NCBI RefSeq assembly: GCF_025822245.1
Contig: NZ_JACKTL010000008.1
Coordinates: 174,582-238,581 of the forward strand
Source: Mycolicibacterium hodleri
GTDB lineage: Bacteria; Actinomycetota; Actinomycetes; Mycobacteriales; Mycobacteriaceae
DNA length: 64,000 nucleotides
Reading direction: 5' to 3'
This document shows, in pieces, positions 16,545 through 25,680 of this stretch. Position numbers and translations under genes: made by a program. Numbering within the stretch: position 1 is the stretch's first letter; every line of letters begins with the position of its first letter. The notes below the pieces were generated by a model. That model was given only the letters and a program-made list of their open reading frames with translations, ran no database searches and had not been told where the DNA came from.

Positions 16545-19500
16545 TCCACCACCACCTTGACCGCCGGCGAATACAGTAGCTCGCCCGCACAGGCGACGCG
16601 GATCAGCGCCCACCACTCGCCGGGCTCCTGCCACGCGGGTGGGGCGACGTCGAACTCCAGGTCGACCGTTCCGCGGGCGGCGAGGTCTGCGCCGATGGCG
16701 TTGGGCCCCATCCACTCCCACGTCCCCCACGGGCTGATCAGATGCGCCTCGACCGCGAGGTCGGCGTACGCGTCGGTGGCCACGGTGACGCTCAGCGTGG
16801 CGGTGCCGCCGGCCGCCAGCACGACGGGTTGCGGGTCGGTGACGAACTTCAGCACGCGGTCGTCGGTCGCGCCGACGGCGATGACGCACACGTCTTCGAC
16901 CACCTGGCGCCACGCCGCCGGGATGGCGCTGCCGGTCACCCCGAGCTCGGCGCGCAGCGGGTAGAGCCCCGGCGGTGTGCCGGCGGGCATCGTCAGGTCG
17001 ACGACGGATTCCAGGAAGTCCCCCGGCGGCAACACGAACGGCAATTCACCCAGCTGGACCGTCCACCCCGGGGCGGGGACGAGCCGTACCTTGCCGTGCA
17101 GCGGCACGTCGGTGACGTCGCTGACGGCGGTGAGCTGAAGTCGCACCGGCTCGTCGGCGTCGACGGCGAGTTGATGCGGGTGCAGGTGCGCGACCGCGGG
17201 CAGGCCACCGAGCGGGGCGGGGCCGCGGTTGTGCAGCCAGTATCTCGCGTAGAGCGGCTGTGCCGGTTCGGCATTCGGTCCGAGTTCGACGTCGTCGGCG
17301 TCGAGGACGCGGGGCAGGTTGAGCTGGGCGCCGAAGGTCGCGATCTCGTATCCGTGCATCCTGAGCGCGTCCGACCGGTCGGCCAGTGGCACTTCGAGCA
17401 GGTCGAGTCGCTGCGGGGCCGACACCGTGCGCAAGCCCGAGCGGATGACGACGTCGGTGGTCGTGCCGCGTGTCTCCACCAGACGCAGCGCGATGCCGTC
17501 GGTGGCACTGACCCGCCGGCCGCTGCCGCCGGGGGTCGGGTTGCCGAGAACCTTCAGCGCGCCCACGGCCACGTCGCGCGCCGGCTCGACCTCGAGCAGC
17601 GACCCCCATGGCGGCAGTCCCCCGGAGGTGGGGTCGTGCACGGCGGCGACGGTGAGCATGGGTTGGCCGAATTCCGCACTGCGCGAGGGAATTCCGGATT
17701 CTCGCCAGTCCCCTGCGCCGCAGGCGAGGGCGTAGTCGAAGGTGTGCGTCCAGTGCTGCAATTGGAAGTTGGATCCGTCGGGTGCGGTGCGCCGGGGCGG
17801 GTCGACCCACGTGCCGGACGGCCAGCCGGTGCAGGACCGCATCAGCGAGGTGTGCAGCGTCCCGTCGGCGTCGACTGCGAAACTTGGGACGCCGCGGTTG
17901 AACAACGCGACGGTGCGGTGCTCGAAGTCCTCGAGGTCGTGGGGCGCGTCCTGGTCGACGACGATCTCGGCGTCGGCGAGCTCCGAGACCACCGCCGTCA
18001 CCGCGGCGACGTCGACGATCAGCACCGGCAAGGCGTGCACGTCGCGCAGGTCCGCTCCCGGTACCCAGACGTCCTTGAGTGGCCGCCCCGCCGGCACCCA
18101 CGTGCGGTCGGCACCGGGGGACGCACCGCCGAGGACCGCGGCGGCGAAGGCGTTGACGTCCGGGCCGCCGACGGCGATCCGCACGTCGGGCAGGTTCGAG
18201 TCGACGGTGAGGTCGCCGTACCGGGGCGACGCGGCGTCGCTGCAGGTGGCCGTGACGCCGGCCCGCGCAAGCTCCACCATCAGTTCGCGGACCACCGGGG
18301 CGGCGTCCCCACCCGGTGACACGACCTCGGCCACCGAGATCGCCCGGGTCCCGTTTCGCTCTCCGGTGAACCGCACTCGCACCGCCGACGACAATCCGAA
18401 CCACCCGTAGGCGGGGTTGTCGAGTGTGGACGGAAAGGTGGCACTGTCAACGGCTTTGGTCGAACCCCGGTCGTGGGTCAACCCGAATCCGCGGCCGATC
18501 ACTGCGTCGCCCACCTCGCTGACGGGCATCGCACCGGGGACGGGGCACGGCCACCGCAGCCGCAGCATGCGGTCCTCGTCGGTGAAGTCGTCGACCGTGG
18601 TGCGGCAGTCGACCCGGTCGACGCCGTGCCACAGCGTGATCGTCTGGGTGTACCGCAGCACGTTCCTGACCCGTCCGGTGACGACCATCCGCTCACCCAG
18701 CGCGCAGCGGTAGCGCTGCATCGAGGTGGCACGGTCGCCCGCGGACGTCGTGACCGGCCCCTTGGGCAGCAGGTGCCACGGCCCCTCCCCGGCCTTGGGA
18801 TGCGCGGAGTACTCCTCGTAGACGGCCAGCTCGTTGCCGACGCGGCCGACGGCGATCCGTTCCTGGCCGTCGACGGTCAGCGAGGCCACTCCCCCGCCGC
18901 GTGCCGCGTCGACCCGCAGTTGGTAGAACTCGTTGCCGATCCCGTCCCCCGGCACCGGATCCCACTCCGATGCGCCCGCGCCGTCGACGAGGCGGTAGGA
19001 CCGCCAACCCAGCGACGGGACGTCGCGGGCGAGCCAGCTGACCGAGTGCCCGTCGTGTTCGACGAGGACGTCCACCGGTGCACCGTCGGCGTCGACGACG
19101 GCACCGGCGAAGGGCACCTCGAGGCGCACCGTGACGACATCGGTCCGGTTGTGTGCCAACGGGTTCCACACCACCACCGAGGCGTCGACCGCCGTCGACA
19201 GCAGGCTCAGGGCCGTGTCGCGCACGTCGGTGCCCAGCTGCCAGGCGTCGCGCCAACTGGTGAGTAGGTCGAGGTACACCTGGTCGGACTCCGACCCGGT
19301 GATCGCGTCGTGGTGGGCACCGTAGGCCAGCTGCACCCACGCCTTGGCCAGCGCTGCCTCGGGATACTGCGCACCGGAGAGCAACCCGGCGAAGACGGCG
19401 AAGCGTTCGGCGTCCAGGACGGCGTTCTCCGCGGCGCGGTTGGCCTGCTTGGTGTCGACGTACGACACGTCCTTGCCCGTGTAGATCGGGTTCATGTCCC

Positions 19501-20668
19501 GCGTTTGGGGCGACGGCGCCACATCGCGTTCGTCGAGCTCGGCACGTACGGAGGCGAAGAACTCGCTCGGCAGCGCGCAGACGAACCGGGGCCAGGTGTA
19601 GCGCGCGTTCCAGTCGCGGTGAATGTCGGTGACCCACTTGTTGGGCGGGGTGTAGTCGGTGCCAACGGGCAGCAGCACGTTGCGCGTCAGCGCGACCTTC
19701 TTCATCTTCGCGAAAAGGTCGTAGGTCGCGCTTTCGGCGTCCTCGAGCGAGGCCGACGAGTCCATCCACCACCCGGCGGCGTAGTGGGCGGGCATGTAGT
19801 GCGTCAGGAGGCCGCGGCCCGAGGGCGCCATCCACTCGAATTCGCTGGCGAACTGCATGCGTTCGGGATCGCCGCCGTCGGCCATGGGACCCCACTGGTG
19901 ATACGGGCCGCGCGCCCACGAGCTGGAGGTCAGCCCCGCGTCGGCGGCCATTCCCGGAAATTGCGGGTCGTGGCCGAAGACGTCGAGTTGCCACGCCGTC
20001 GCCGGATCGGCCCCCATCACGTCACGTTGAAAGCCGATGCCGTGCACGAAGTTCCGGATCGCGGTTTCGGGGCTGGTGAGGTTGGTGTTGGGTTCGTTGT
20101 ACGTGCCGCCCATGATCTCGACCCGGCCGAGGGCGATCAGCCGCCGAAGGTCGTCGCGGTCCTCGGGGTTGGTGTCCCAGTACGGCTTGAGGTAGTCGAC
20201 CTCGGCGAGGACGAACTTGTATTCCGGCTCTCGCCTTGCCATTTCGAGGTGCGCGGTAACCAGTTCGAATCCGTTGGTCTGCCGGCAGCGGCCGGGTGGG
20301 TCTTCGGTCCACACACTCGTGTAGGCAGCCTGGGTGTTCCACCAGACCGGGTCGTAGTGGAAGTGGCTGATCATGTGCATGGTCCACCCGGGTTCGGCGA
20401 CGACGAAGTCGAACTCCGTGACGCTTCGACCGACGACGACCTGAGCCACCCGCCGCTCGCCGACCACCGGGTCGGCCACCCGTACCGACACTTCCACGGC
20501 GCGCCCGCGGGGCTGTGCGGTGGCGTCGCCGACCGTGTGCAGCCCCGGGCCCTCGACGTGCACCCGCGCCGGTTGGGAGCAGAAGCGATAGGCCACCCGC
20601 ACCACCTGCAGTGGGTTGTCGGCCGGGCCAGTGAACAGCTCCGTCGACTCCGCCGAGATGACGTGCAT
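16541..20668 (-). CDS. GH38-family alpha-mannosidase, very large
   Basis: 1375 residues. The catalytic domain is N-terminal: metal-binding SHFHYDPVWW (His102, Asp106) and the probable nucleophile Asp229 in QLDVFGHDPQF, both as in glycoside hydrolase family 38, which removes alpha-linked mannose by a retaining mechanism with zinc. Beta-rich domains fill the C-terminal 900 residues, and the last 150 resemble an NPCBM or immunoglobulin-like carbohydrate module (PAGTPPGLYPLRAELGV). No signal peptide is obvious, so it may work in the cytoplasm on polyprenol- or glycan-derived mannosides. First gene of an operon with the FabD2-like and ROK genes. It is longer than the roughly 1200-residue mycobacterial homologue I recall. 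Confidence 0.88.
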   Translation of the reverse strand: MHVISAESTELFTGPADNPLQVVRVAYRFCSQPARVHVEGPGLHTVGDATAQPRGRAVEVSVRVADPVVGERRVAQVVVGRSVTEFDFVVAEPGWTMHMISHFHYDPVWWNTQAAYTSVWTEDPPGRCRQTNGFELVTAHLEMARREPEYKFVLAEVDYLKPYWDTNPEDRDDLRRLIALGRVEIMGGTYNEPNTNLTSPETAIRNFVHGIGFQRDVMGADPATAWQLDVFGHDPQFPGMAADAGLTSSSWARGPYHQWGPMADGGDPERMQFASEFEWMAPSGRGLLTHYMPAHYAAGWWMDSSASLEDAESATYDLFAKMKKVALTRNVLLPVGTDYTPPNKWVTDIHRDWNARYTWPRFVCALPSEFFASVRAELDERDVAPSPQTRDMNPIYTGKDVSYVDTKQANRAAENAVLDAERFAVFAGLLSGAQYPEAALAKAWVQLAYGAHHDAITGSESDQVYLDLLTSWRDAWQLGTDVRDTALSLLSTAVDASVVVWNPLAHNRTDVVTVRLEVPFAGAVVDADGAPVDVLVEHDGHSVSWLARDVPSLGWRSYRLVDGAGASEWDPVPGDGIGNEFYQLRVDAARGGGVASLTVDGQERIAVGRVGNELAVYEEYSAHPKAGEGPWHLLPKGPVTTSAGDRATSMQRYRCALGERMVVTGRVRNVLRYTQTITLWHGVDRVDCRTTVDDFTDEDRMLRLRWPCPVPGAMPVSEVGDAVIGRGFGLTHDRGSTKAVDSATFPSTLDNPAYGWFGLSSAVRVRFTGERNGTRAISVAEVVSPGGDAAPVVRELMVELARAGVTATCSDAASPRYGDLTVDSNLPDVRIAVGGPDVNAFAAAVLGGASPGADRTWVPAGRPLKDVWVPGADLRDVHALPVLIVDVAAVTAVVSELADAEIVVDQDAPHDLEDFEHRTVALFNRGVPSFAVDADGTLHTSLMRSCTGWPSGTWVDPPRRTAPDGSNFQLQHWTHTFDYALACGAGDWRESGIPSRSAEFGQPMLTVAAVHDPTSGGLPPWGSLLEVEPARDVAVGALKVLGNPTPGGSGRRVSATDGIALRLVETRGTTTDVVIRSGLRTVSAPQRLDLLEVPLADRSDALRMHGYEIATFGAQLNLPRVLDADDVELGPNAEPAQPLYARYWLHNRGPAPLGGLPAVAHLHPHQLAVDADEPVRLQLTAVSDVTDVPLHGKVRLVPAPGWTVQLGELPFVLPPGDFLESVVDLTMPAGTPPGLYPLRAELGVTGSAIPAAWRQVVEDVCVIAVGATDDRVLKFVTDPQPVVLAAGGTATLSVTVATDAYADLAVEAHLISPWGTWEWMGPNAIGADLAARGTVDLEFDVAPPAWQEPGEWWALIRVACAGELLYSPAVKVVVE

Positions 20669-20758
20669 CCCGCTACCCTACGGTTCACCACCTCCGCGAG
20701 TGTGGACTTCCGTCACGGCGGCAGCGTCGAGGGCGTGTCAGAAGTCCACGCTCGGCGG

Positions 20759-21712
20759 TCAGCGGGCGGCCCGCAACAGGCGTTCGGCCACCGTGCGCAC
20801 CGCGGCCGCCACCTCGGGCGGTTCGAGAACCTCGAACTCGACGCCGGGCATCGCCAGCCACGGCACCATGCGCTCGGGATCGTCGGCGCCGGCGGTCACG
20901 ACGCACGCGTGCGGACCGTCGGCCTCGATCTGGGCGGACGTATCCGAGAAGCACTGAGCCACCTCGTCCTTCGACGCGGCGTACCGCACGCGCGCGACGT
21001 ACCGGTACGGGGAGGCGGTGATCGCCCGCCGAACGTACTCGGCGGCGTCGGGCGCCTCTCGCGGCCGGAAGGTGGTGCCGCGCGCCGTGACGTCGGACAT
21101 CCGGTCCAGCCGCAGGCTGCGCCAGTCGTCACGGTCGCGGTCGAAGCACAGCAGATACCAGCGCCGGCCGGTGGTCACCAGTTGATAGGGCTCCAGGCGC
21201 CGGTCGGTCGTTGCCCCTGCGCGGTCGACGTATCCGGCGGCGACGTGTTCGTGGTCGCGGCTGGCGCGTGCCAGGGTCATCAACACGTCGGGGTCGACGA
21301 GTTCGTCGGTCTGGCCAGGGGTCAACGTGGTCGTCGCGTCGTGGACGGCCGCGACCTGTGACCGAAGCCGCGACGGCATCACCTGGTCGAGTTTCGTCAA
21401 CGCCCGCAGCGCGGATTCGCCGACGCCGGCCACGCTGCCACCCGCGGCCACGCGCAGGCAGACCGCCACGGCGACGGCCTCGTCGGGGTCGAGCAGCAAC
21501 GGCGGCAACGCCGCACCGGCGCCCAGCTGATAACCGCCACCGTGCCCCTTGCTGGCGTGCACGGGATAGCCGAGGTCGCGCAGGCGCTCCACGTCGCGGC
21601 GCACGCTGCGGCCCGTCACCCCCAGGCGCTCGGCGAGCTCCTCCCCGCCCCACACCCGGCGGGACTGCAACAAGCCCAGCAGCTGCAGCACCCGGCTCGT
21701 CGTCTCGGACAT
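20759..21712 (-). CDS. WYL-domain transcriptional regulator (YafY-like)
   Basis: 317 residues from ATG 21712 (MSETTSRVLQLLGLLQ). An N-terminal winged helix (WGGEELAERLGVTGRSVRRDVERLRDLGYPVHA) is followed by a helical linker, then the WYL domain (TTGRRWYLLCFDRDRDDWRSLRLDRM, residues 175-215) and a C-terminal WCX extension to the end. WYL domains sense ligands, sometimes nucleic acids. A palindrome ATAGGAC-N7-GTCCTAT sits 21 bases before the start and fits autoregulation. The same palindrome core recurs before the DinB genes near 62.5 kb, suggesting a distant target. The frame upstream of 21712 is a shadow of the DUF1254 gene. Confidence 0.88.
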   Translation of the reverse strand: MSETTSRVLQLLGLLQSRRVWGGEELAERLGVTGRSVRRDVERLRDLGYPVHASKGHGGGYQLGAGAALPPLLLDPDEAVAVAVCLRVAAGGSVAGVGESALRALTKLDQVMPSRLRSQVAAVHDATTTLTPGQTDELVDPDVLMTLARASRDHEHVAAGYVDRAGATTDRRLEPYQLVTTGRRWYLLCFDRDRDDWRSLRLDRMSDVTARGTTFRPREAPDAAEYVRRAITASPYRYVARVRYAASKDEVAQCFSDTSAQIEADGPHACVVTAGADDPERMVPWLAMPGVEFEVLEPPEVAAAVRTVAERLLRAAR

Positions 21713-21732
21713 GACCCGAGTCTGCCCTACTA

Positions 21733-21753
21733 ATAGGACCGATTTCGTCCTAT
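21733..21753. promoter_or_regulatory. WYL-regulator operator palindrome, copy 1
   Basis: ATAGGAC-CGATTTC-GTCCTAT: perfect 7-base arms around a 7-base spacer, 21 bases upstream of the WYL gene start and touching the end of the DUF1254 gene. The 19-base core TAGGACCGATTTCGTCCTA differs from the site at 62462-62480 only inside the spacer. Confidence 0.7.
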
Positions 21754-23159
21754 GACTCCGCGGAGCCGCTCGCGACGACGTCGTCCAGTCGCCAGCTGCG
21801 GTCGAAGTACGGCTCGAGCGGTCCGTAGAGGCGGAAGTAGGTGAACCAGTGCTGATCGGGAAGCGTTTGTATCCAATTGGATTCACGGCCCGCGGGTGCG
21901 TCGGGCCCGAAGTACAGCTCGACCGATCCGTCGTCGTTGTAGACGACGTCGGTGTTGCGTGAACCGCGGTCACCGCGCTGCTGGGGGTTGTCGACGAGGC
22001 AGCGGGTGTCGGCCGAATACACCGTGACCGACCAAAACAACTTGGCGGGCGGATCGGGTGGAATGTGCAAGGTGTAGTCCCGGCCCCCGTCGAGCCAGTG
22101 GCCGTCACGGTCGGTGTAGCAGCTCAAGTACGCCTGCCCCACGCCGGGAGTTTGGCTCTTCATGGCGGAGGAGAAGCTGAAGGCTTCGTAGAACCAGGAG
22201 GCACGTTCGAGGAGTTGGTCGTAGTTCGCGGCCCGCTGACTCGAGTCGTCAACGGCCAGAACCAGATCCCAGCGGCGGTCCGGCCAGTAGGCAGAGCCCG
22301 GGAAGCGTTTGGCGAAGGTGTTGGCCTGGGCCATCAGTTCTCCGTCGGCAGCGGCGGCGGTGAGGATCCGGGTCAGCCGCTCGTCGGGGTTGAAGGCCTT
22401 GCCCTTCTCGATGCCGAGCGCGGCGAGCATCGCGAGGTAGAACCGGTCGCGTTCGTCGACGACTTCGCGTTGGTAGACGTCGTGCAACAGTTCCCAGTAG
22501 TGCATTCCCCGGGGTTGGTCTCCCGACCATGGTCGACCATCGGGTGAGAGCAGTCCGGTCGGCGGCGGGTTCCGTCGGTCGGCGTAGGAGTAGATCTTCA
22601 CGTTCTCGACGAGCGCTTGGGCTCGGTCGGCGTCCGCGTCGAGGGTGCGAAAGCCAAACAGGATGTTCATCCCGGTGGCACGGTGACAAGTGAATCCGTC
22701 GGAGTCCTCGGGCTCCTCGGCGCCGGGAGGAAGAACCAGATGCCTACCGCCCGCGCCCTTCTCGGGGCCCATCTCCCCCAGGGTGGCGATCTCCCGCTGC
22801 CAGAAGTCGGAGATTCCACCGGCCGTGGGACCGGCGGGAAGTTCGATCACCAGCGGCCCGGTCGCGCCCAGGTCGACGAAGCTGAGGATGTACGGGGTGG
22901 TGGCATTGGCGGTGATGATGCCGAGTCGGTCGCGGTAGGTGCGGTACACCACGAGGTCCGACGCCGTTGCCTCGAAGATCTCGACGCAGACCTTCTGCCA
23001 CTGCGCACAGGCAACCAGCGGCAACGCCCAGAGGTAGGCCTGACACGCCATCTGGTAGTCGAGCTCGTCGAAGATCGACGGAAGATCTTCACGACGCGGC
23101 AGCTCCCGGTCGCGTCCGATGTGTTGCAACCGCCCGGGCCGTTCGTCCACCGTCGCCAT
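21750..23159 (-). CDS. DUF1254/DUF1214 protein
   Basis: 469 residues if started at ATG 23159 (MATVDERPGR, preceded by GAGGTG); a TTG at 23261 would add 34 residues. The N-terminal part (QMACQAYLWALPLVACAQ, YGI-type NATTPYILSFVDL) is DUF1254. The C-terminal part (LFWSVTVYSADTRCLVDNPQQRGDRG, then VELYFGPDAPAGRESNWIQT) is DUF1214. No signal peptide is visible in this version, although many relatives are exported. The biochemical role is not known to me. It lies 102 bases downstream of the esterase in the same direction and just upstream of the WYL regulator, so it may share a transcript with the hydrolases. Confidence 0.82.
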   Translation of the reverse strand: MATVDERPGRLQHIGRDRELPRREDLPSIFDELDYQMACQAYLWALPLVACAQWQKVCVEIFEATASDLVVYRTYRDRLGIITANATTPYILSFVDLGATGPLVIELPAGPTAGGISDFWQREIATLGEMGPEKGAGGRHLVLPPGAEEPEDSDGFTCHRATGMNILFGFRTLDADADRAQALVENVKIYSYADRRNPPPTGLLSPDGRPWSGDQPRGMHYWELLHDVYQREVVDERDRFYLAMLAALGIEKGKAFNPDERLTRILTAAAADGELMAQANTFAKRFPGSAYWPDRRWDLVLAVDDSSQRAANYDQLLERASWFYEAFSFSSAMKSQTPGVGQAYLSCYTDRDGHWLDGGRDYTLHIPPDPPAKLFWSVTVYSADTRCLVDNPQQRGDRGSRNTDVVYNDDGSVELYFGPDAPAGRESNWIQTLPDQHWFTYFRLYGPLEPYFDRSWRLDDVVASGSAES

Positions 23160-23261
23160 CACCTCAATCGTGTCGCCGTCAGTCGACTCTATGGGCCGAC
23201 GCCAGTCCTCGCGGGCGATATGCCCGGCGCGGATCTGGGTGGGGGCGACACCACAGGTCAA

Positions 23262-24677
23262 CTAACCCTCGAACGCGTGGCGGGATGCCTGCGCCCACCC
23301 GGGGTCGCCGGTGGTCGCGTACCGGACCCAGGCCCGGTGTATCTGCGTCGCCAGCGACTGCGGCGGCGCCTGTGGGCCGAGCAGGCCATCCGGGCCACCC
23401 AACGTGGGTTCGGCCAGGCAGTCGAAGACGAACGGCAACTCGACGGTGTGCGCGGCACCCAGCCGTCCACCGAGAGCACCTGAGCACCAGTTGAATTGAT
23501 ACTCGTGCAGTGGCGCAGCTGACCGTGACGTGTGCGCGTCGACGAGGCGGCGCGTGCCCGCACCGAACAGCGCGTCGCCGAGCAGTGCGGACCGGATCTG
23601 GCCCCACGTCCACCGGGGCTGGCGGCTGCGCAGGTCGGCGACGACCGCGTCGGGGTCCGCGTGACTTCGGGCCGCCAGTTCGCGCACGTCGCCCTCGGTC
23701 GAGCTCTCGAGGTCACCCTGCGGCGCCAGGTAGAGATTGCCCTCCTCTGCATTGGTGCCGATCAAGAGGGGAATCTGCGCCCCCACTCCGGATGCGACGG
23801 CGTCGGCGGGCTGGTGCTCCATCGCCACGCTGAACGGGCTGAGCCCGACCAGCGGATCGACACGACGCGTCGTGCGCAGGTCGGTGCCGACCAATTGGGC
23901 GCCCAGGTCGACCAGCGCGGCGTCGGACAGCGACTCGAGTGCGGCGGGCGTCGGCGTCGCGCCGAGGACCACGCCGACCCGGCGGGTGACCCGATCTGCC
24001 TGCTCGAGGTCGAATGCACCGGTTCCGTTGCCACTCTGCATGATTGCCCGCTGCACCAGATCCCCGGTACCGGGGGTGGCGAGAAGCGCTCCGACGAGAG
24101 TGGCCCCGGCCGACTGCCCGAACAGGGTCACGTTGTCGGGATCGCCGCCGAAGGCAGCGATGTTGGTCTGCACCCACTCCAACGCGGCCATCACGTCCAG
24201 CAGTCCGCGGTTGCGTGGCGCTCCGGGGACGTCCAGGAAGCCGACGACGCCGAGCCGGTAGGTGACCGTCACCAGCACCACACCGTCGCGGGCGAAGGCG
24301 GACCCGTCGTACAGCGGCGACCGGGTGCTGCCGGAGACGAATCCGCCGCCGTGCACGAAGACCATCACCGGCCGTCGGGTGGCGTCTCTCGGTGCCCACA
24401 CGTTGACGCGGAGATAGTCCGGATCCCCCGTCCGCACGGTCCCGAAGTACGGGGCCATGTTCAAGGCACCGAACCCGGTCCGCGCCCTCTGCGGTGCGGC
24501 CGGGCCGGGCTGGGTGGCATCACGGACCCCCGTCCAGCCCGGATGTGCTGTGGGACGGTCGAATCGGGCGACGGCCGCCGGCGCGGCGGCGTACGGGATC
24601 CCGAGGAAGGCCACCCCGGTGGCCGTGCTCGCTCCACGCACCCGCCCGGATGCGGTGCCGACGACCGGTTCAGCCAT
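23262..24677 (-). CDS. Type B carboxylesterase
   Basis: 471 residues from ATG 24677. Oxyanion-hole loop VFVHGGGFVSG (near 105), nucleophile elbow GQSAGATLVGALL (Ser near 185), acidic residue in GTNAEEGN (near 300) and catalytic His in AAHTVELPFVF (near 405) give a complete Ser-Glu-His set of the carboxylesterase/cholinesterase family. FLGIPYAAAP at the N-terminus is also typical. No signal peptide is seen, so it is probably cytoplasmic. It overlaps the upstream metallo-hydrolase gene by eight bases, implying one operon of two hydrolases; the natural ester is unknown. Confidence 0.92.
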   Translation of the reverse strand: MAEPVVGTASGRVRGASTATGVAFLGIPYAAAPAAVARFDRPTAHPGWTGVRDATQPGPAAPQRARTGFGALNMAPYFGTVRTGDPDYLRVNVWAPRDATRRPVMVFVHGGGFVSGSTRSPLYDGSAFARDGVVLVTVTYRLGVVGFLDVPGAPRNRGLLDVMAALEWVQTNIAAFGGDPDNVTLFGQSAGATLVGALLATPGTGDLVQRAIMQSGNGTGAFDLEQADRVTRRVGVVLGATPTPAALESLSDAALVDLGAQLVGTDLRTTRRVDPLVGLSPFSVAMEHQPADAVASGVGAQIPLLIGTNAEEGNLYLAPQGDLESSTEGDVRELAARSHADPDAVVADLRSRQPRWTWGQIRSALLGDALFGAGTRRLVDAHTSRSAAPLHEYQFNWCSGALGGRLGAAHTVELPFVFDCLAEPTLGGPDGLLGPQAPPQSLATQIHRAWVRYATTGDPGWAQASRHAFEG

Positions 24678-25578
24678 GAGTCGCTCGCGCGAAGTCAGCC
24701 CACTGCGTGACCGCGAAGCCGTCACCCTGGTGCCGAACCTCCGCCGCTCCATGACCGCCGAAGTGGGCGGGGAACACCAGCGTGTGGGTGTCGGCGGCAT
24801 GACCGAGGACACGGCGGCGCGTTGCCCTGGCCTCGGCGGGATCCTCGCAGAAGCAGCTGTTGACGTCCGGTTCGGCCACCTGCAGCGCGGTGTGCAGCAG
24901 GTCGCCGACGAAAACCGCTCGGTCCGTTCCCGATTGGAGGGTGAGCAGCGATGACCCCGGGGTATGTCCAGGGGCGGGTTCGAGGCGCAGGTTGCCGTCG
25001 AGATCGAGGTGCGTGTCCCACAGGTCCACCAGACCGGCCTGGTGCACCGGCGCGACGCTGTCCTCGAAGACGACGTGGCTGGCGGCACCCAGTCGGGAGG
25101 GGTTGCCGTTGGCGGGATTCCAGAACTCGAAGTCGGCCCGGGGCATGACGTATCTGGCATTCGGAAAGGTGGGCACCCACTGCCCGTCCTCGAGGACCGT
25201 GTTCCACCCGACGTGGTCGTTGTGCAGATGGGTGTTCACCACGACGTCGACGTCGTCGGGGTGGACTCCTGCTCGCGCCAGATTGCCCAGGAAGTCGGTG
25301 TCGAGCCGATGCCAGACGGTGCCGGGACGGTGCTTGAGGTTGCCGGCACCGGCGTCGACGAGGATCGTCGCGCCGGCGCTGCGCAGAACCCACGTCTGAA
25401 GGGCGGCGACACACATCCCCGAACCGGGGTCGTAGAAGTCGGGAACCAGCCAGTCCTCGTTGGATTCCCAGGATTCGGGGCGACTGTCGGGGAAGAAGGT
25501 CGCCGGCGACAGTTCGACGGATCCGAAGTACTCCATGACGCGGGTGACCGTGACGTCACCCAACACGATGTGGTTCAT
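24670..25578 (-). CDS. Metallo-beta-lactamase-fold hydrolase
   Basis: 302 residues from ATG 25578 (MNHIVLGDVTVTRV). The zinc motif NTHLHNDHVGW (HxHxDH) near 115, APGHTPGSSLL near 200, VFVGDLLHT near 220 and a C-terminal PAHFGGHG complete the two-metal centre. The architecture is that of lactonase- and thioesterase-like members (AHL-lactonase group), not true beta-lactamases. It is first in a divergent operon with the esterase and faces the XRE regulator across a 102-base gap, a typical regulator/target pair. The long upstream frame to 26259 is antisense to the regulator and is rejected. Confidence 0.9.
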   Translation of the reverse strand: MNHIVLGDVTVTRVMEYFGSVELSPATFFPDSRPESWESNEDWLVPDFYDPGSGMCVAALQTWVLRSAGATILVDAGAGNLKHRPGTVWHRLDTDFLGNLARAGVHPDDVDVVVNTHLHNDHVGWNTVLEDGQWVPTFPNARYVMPRADFEFWNPANGNPSRLGAASHVVFEDSVAPVHQAGLVDLWDTHLDLDGNLRLEPAPGHTPGSSLLTLQSGTDRAVFVGDLLHTALQVAEPDVNSCFCEDPAEARATRRRVLGHAADTHTLVFPAHFGGHGAAEVRHQGDGFAVTQWADFARATHG

Positions 25579-25624
25579 GCGACCCAGAGTCGTGGCCCGC
25601 CGGTGCGGCAACCAGCCCCAACGG

Positions 25625-25649
25625 TGCCTACCCACGAGAGGGTCAGGCA
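25625..25649. promoter_or_regulatory. Inverted repeat between the hydrolase operon and XRE regulator
   Basis: TGCCTACCC-acgaga-GGGTCAGGCA: arms pair over nine bases with one bulged base. It sits midway between the divergent starts at 25578 and 25681, where a regulator could control both directions. The XRE protein is the obvious candidate. Confidence 0.4.
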
Positions 25650-25680
25650 GACCGGGCGCGTCGCGGCGCATAGTGGAGTG

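Noticed and set aside
19310..21361. 683-codon open frame on the + strand opposite the alpha-mannosidase and WYL genes
   Set aside because: It is antisense to two well-supported genes, has an Arg/Gly/Val-rich composition typical of GC-rich shadow frames, and shows no family motif.
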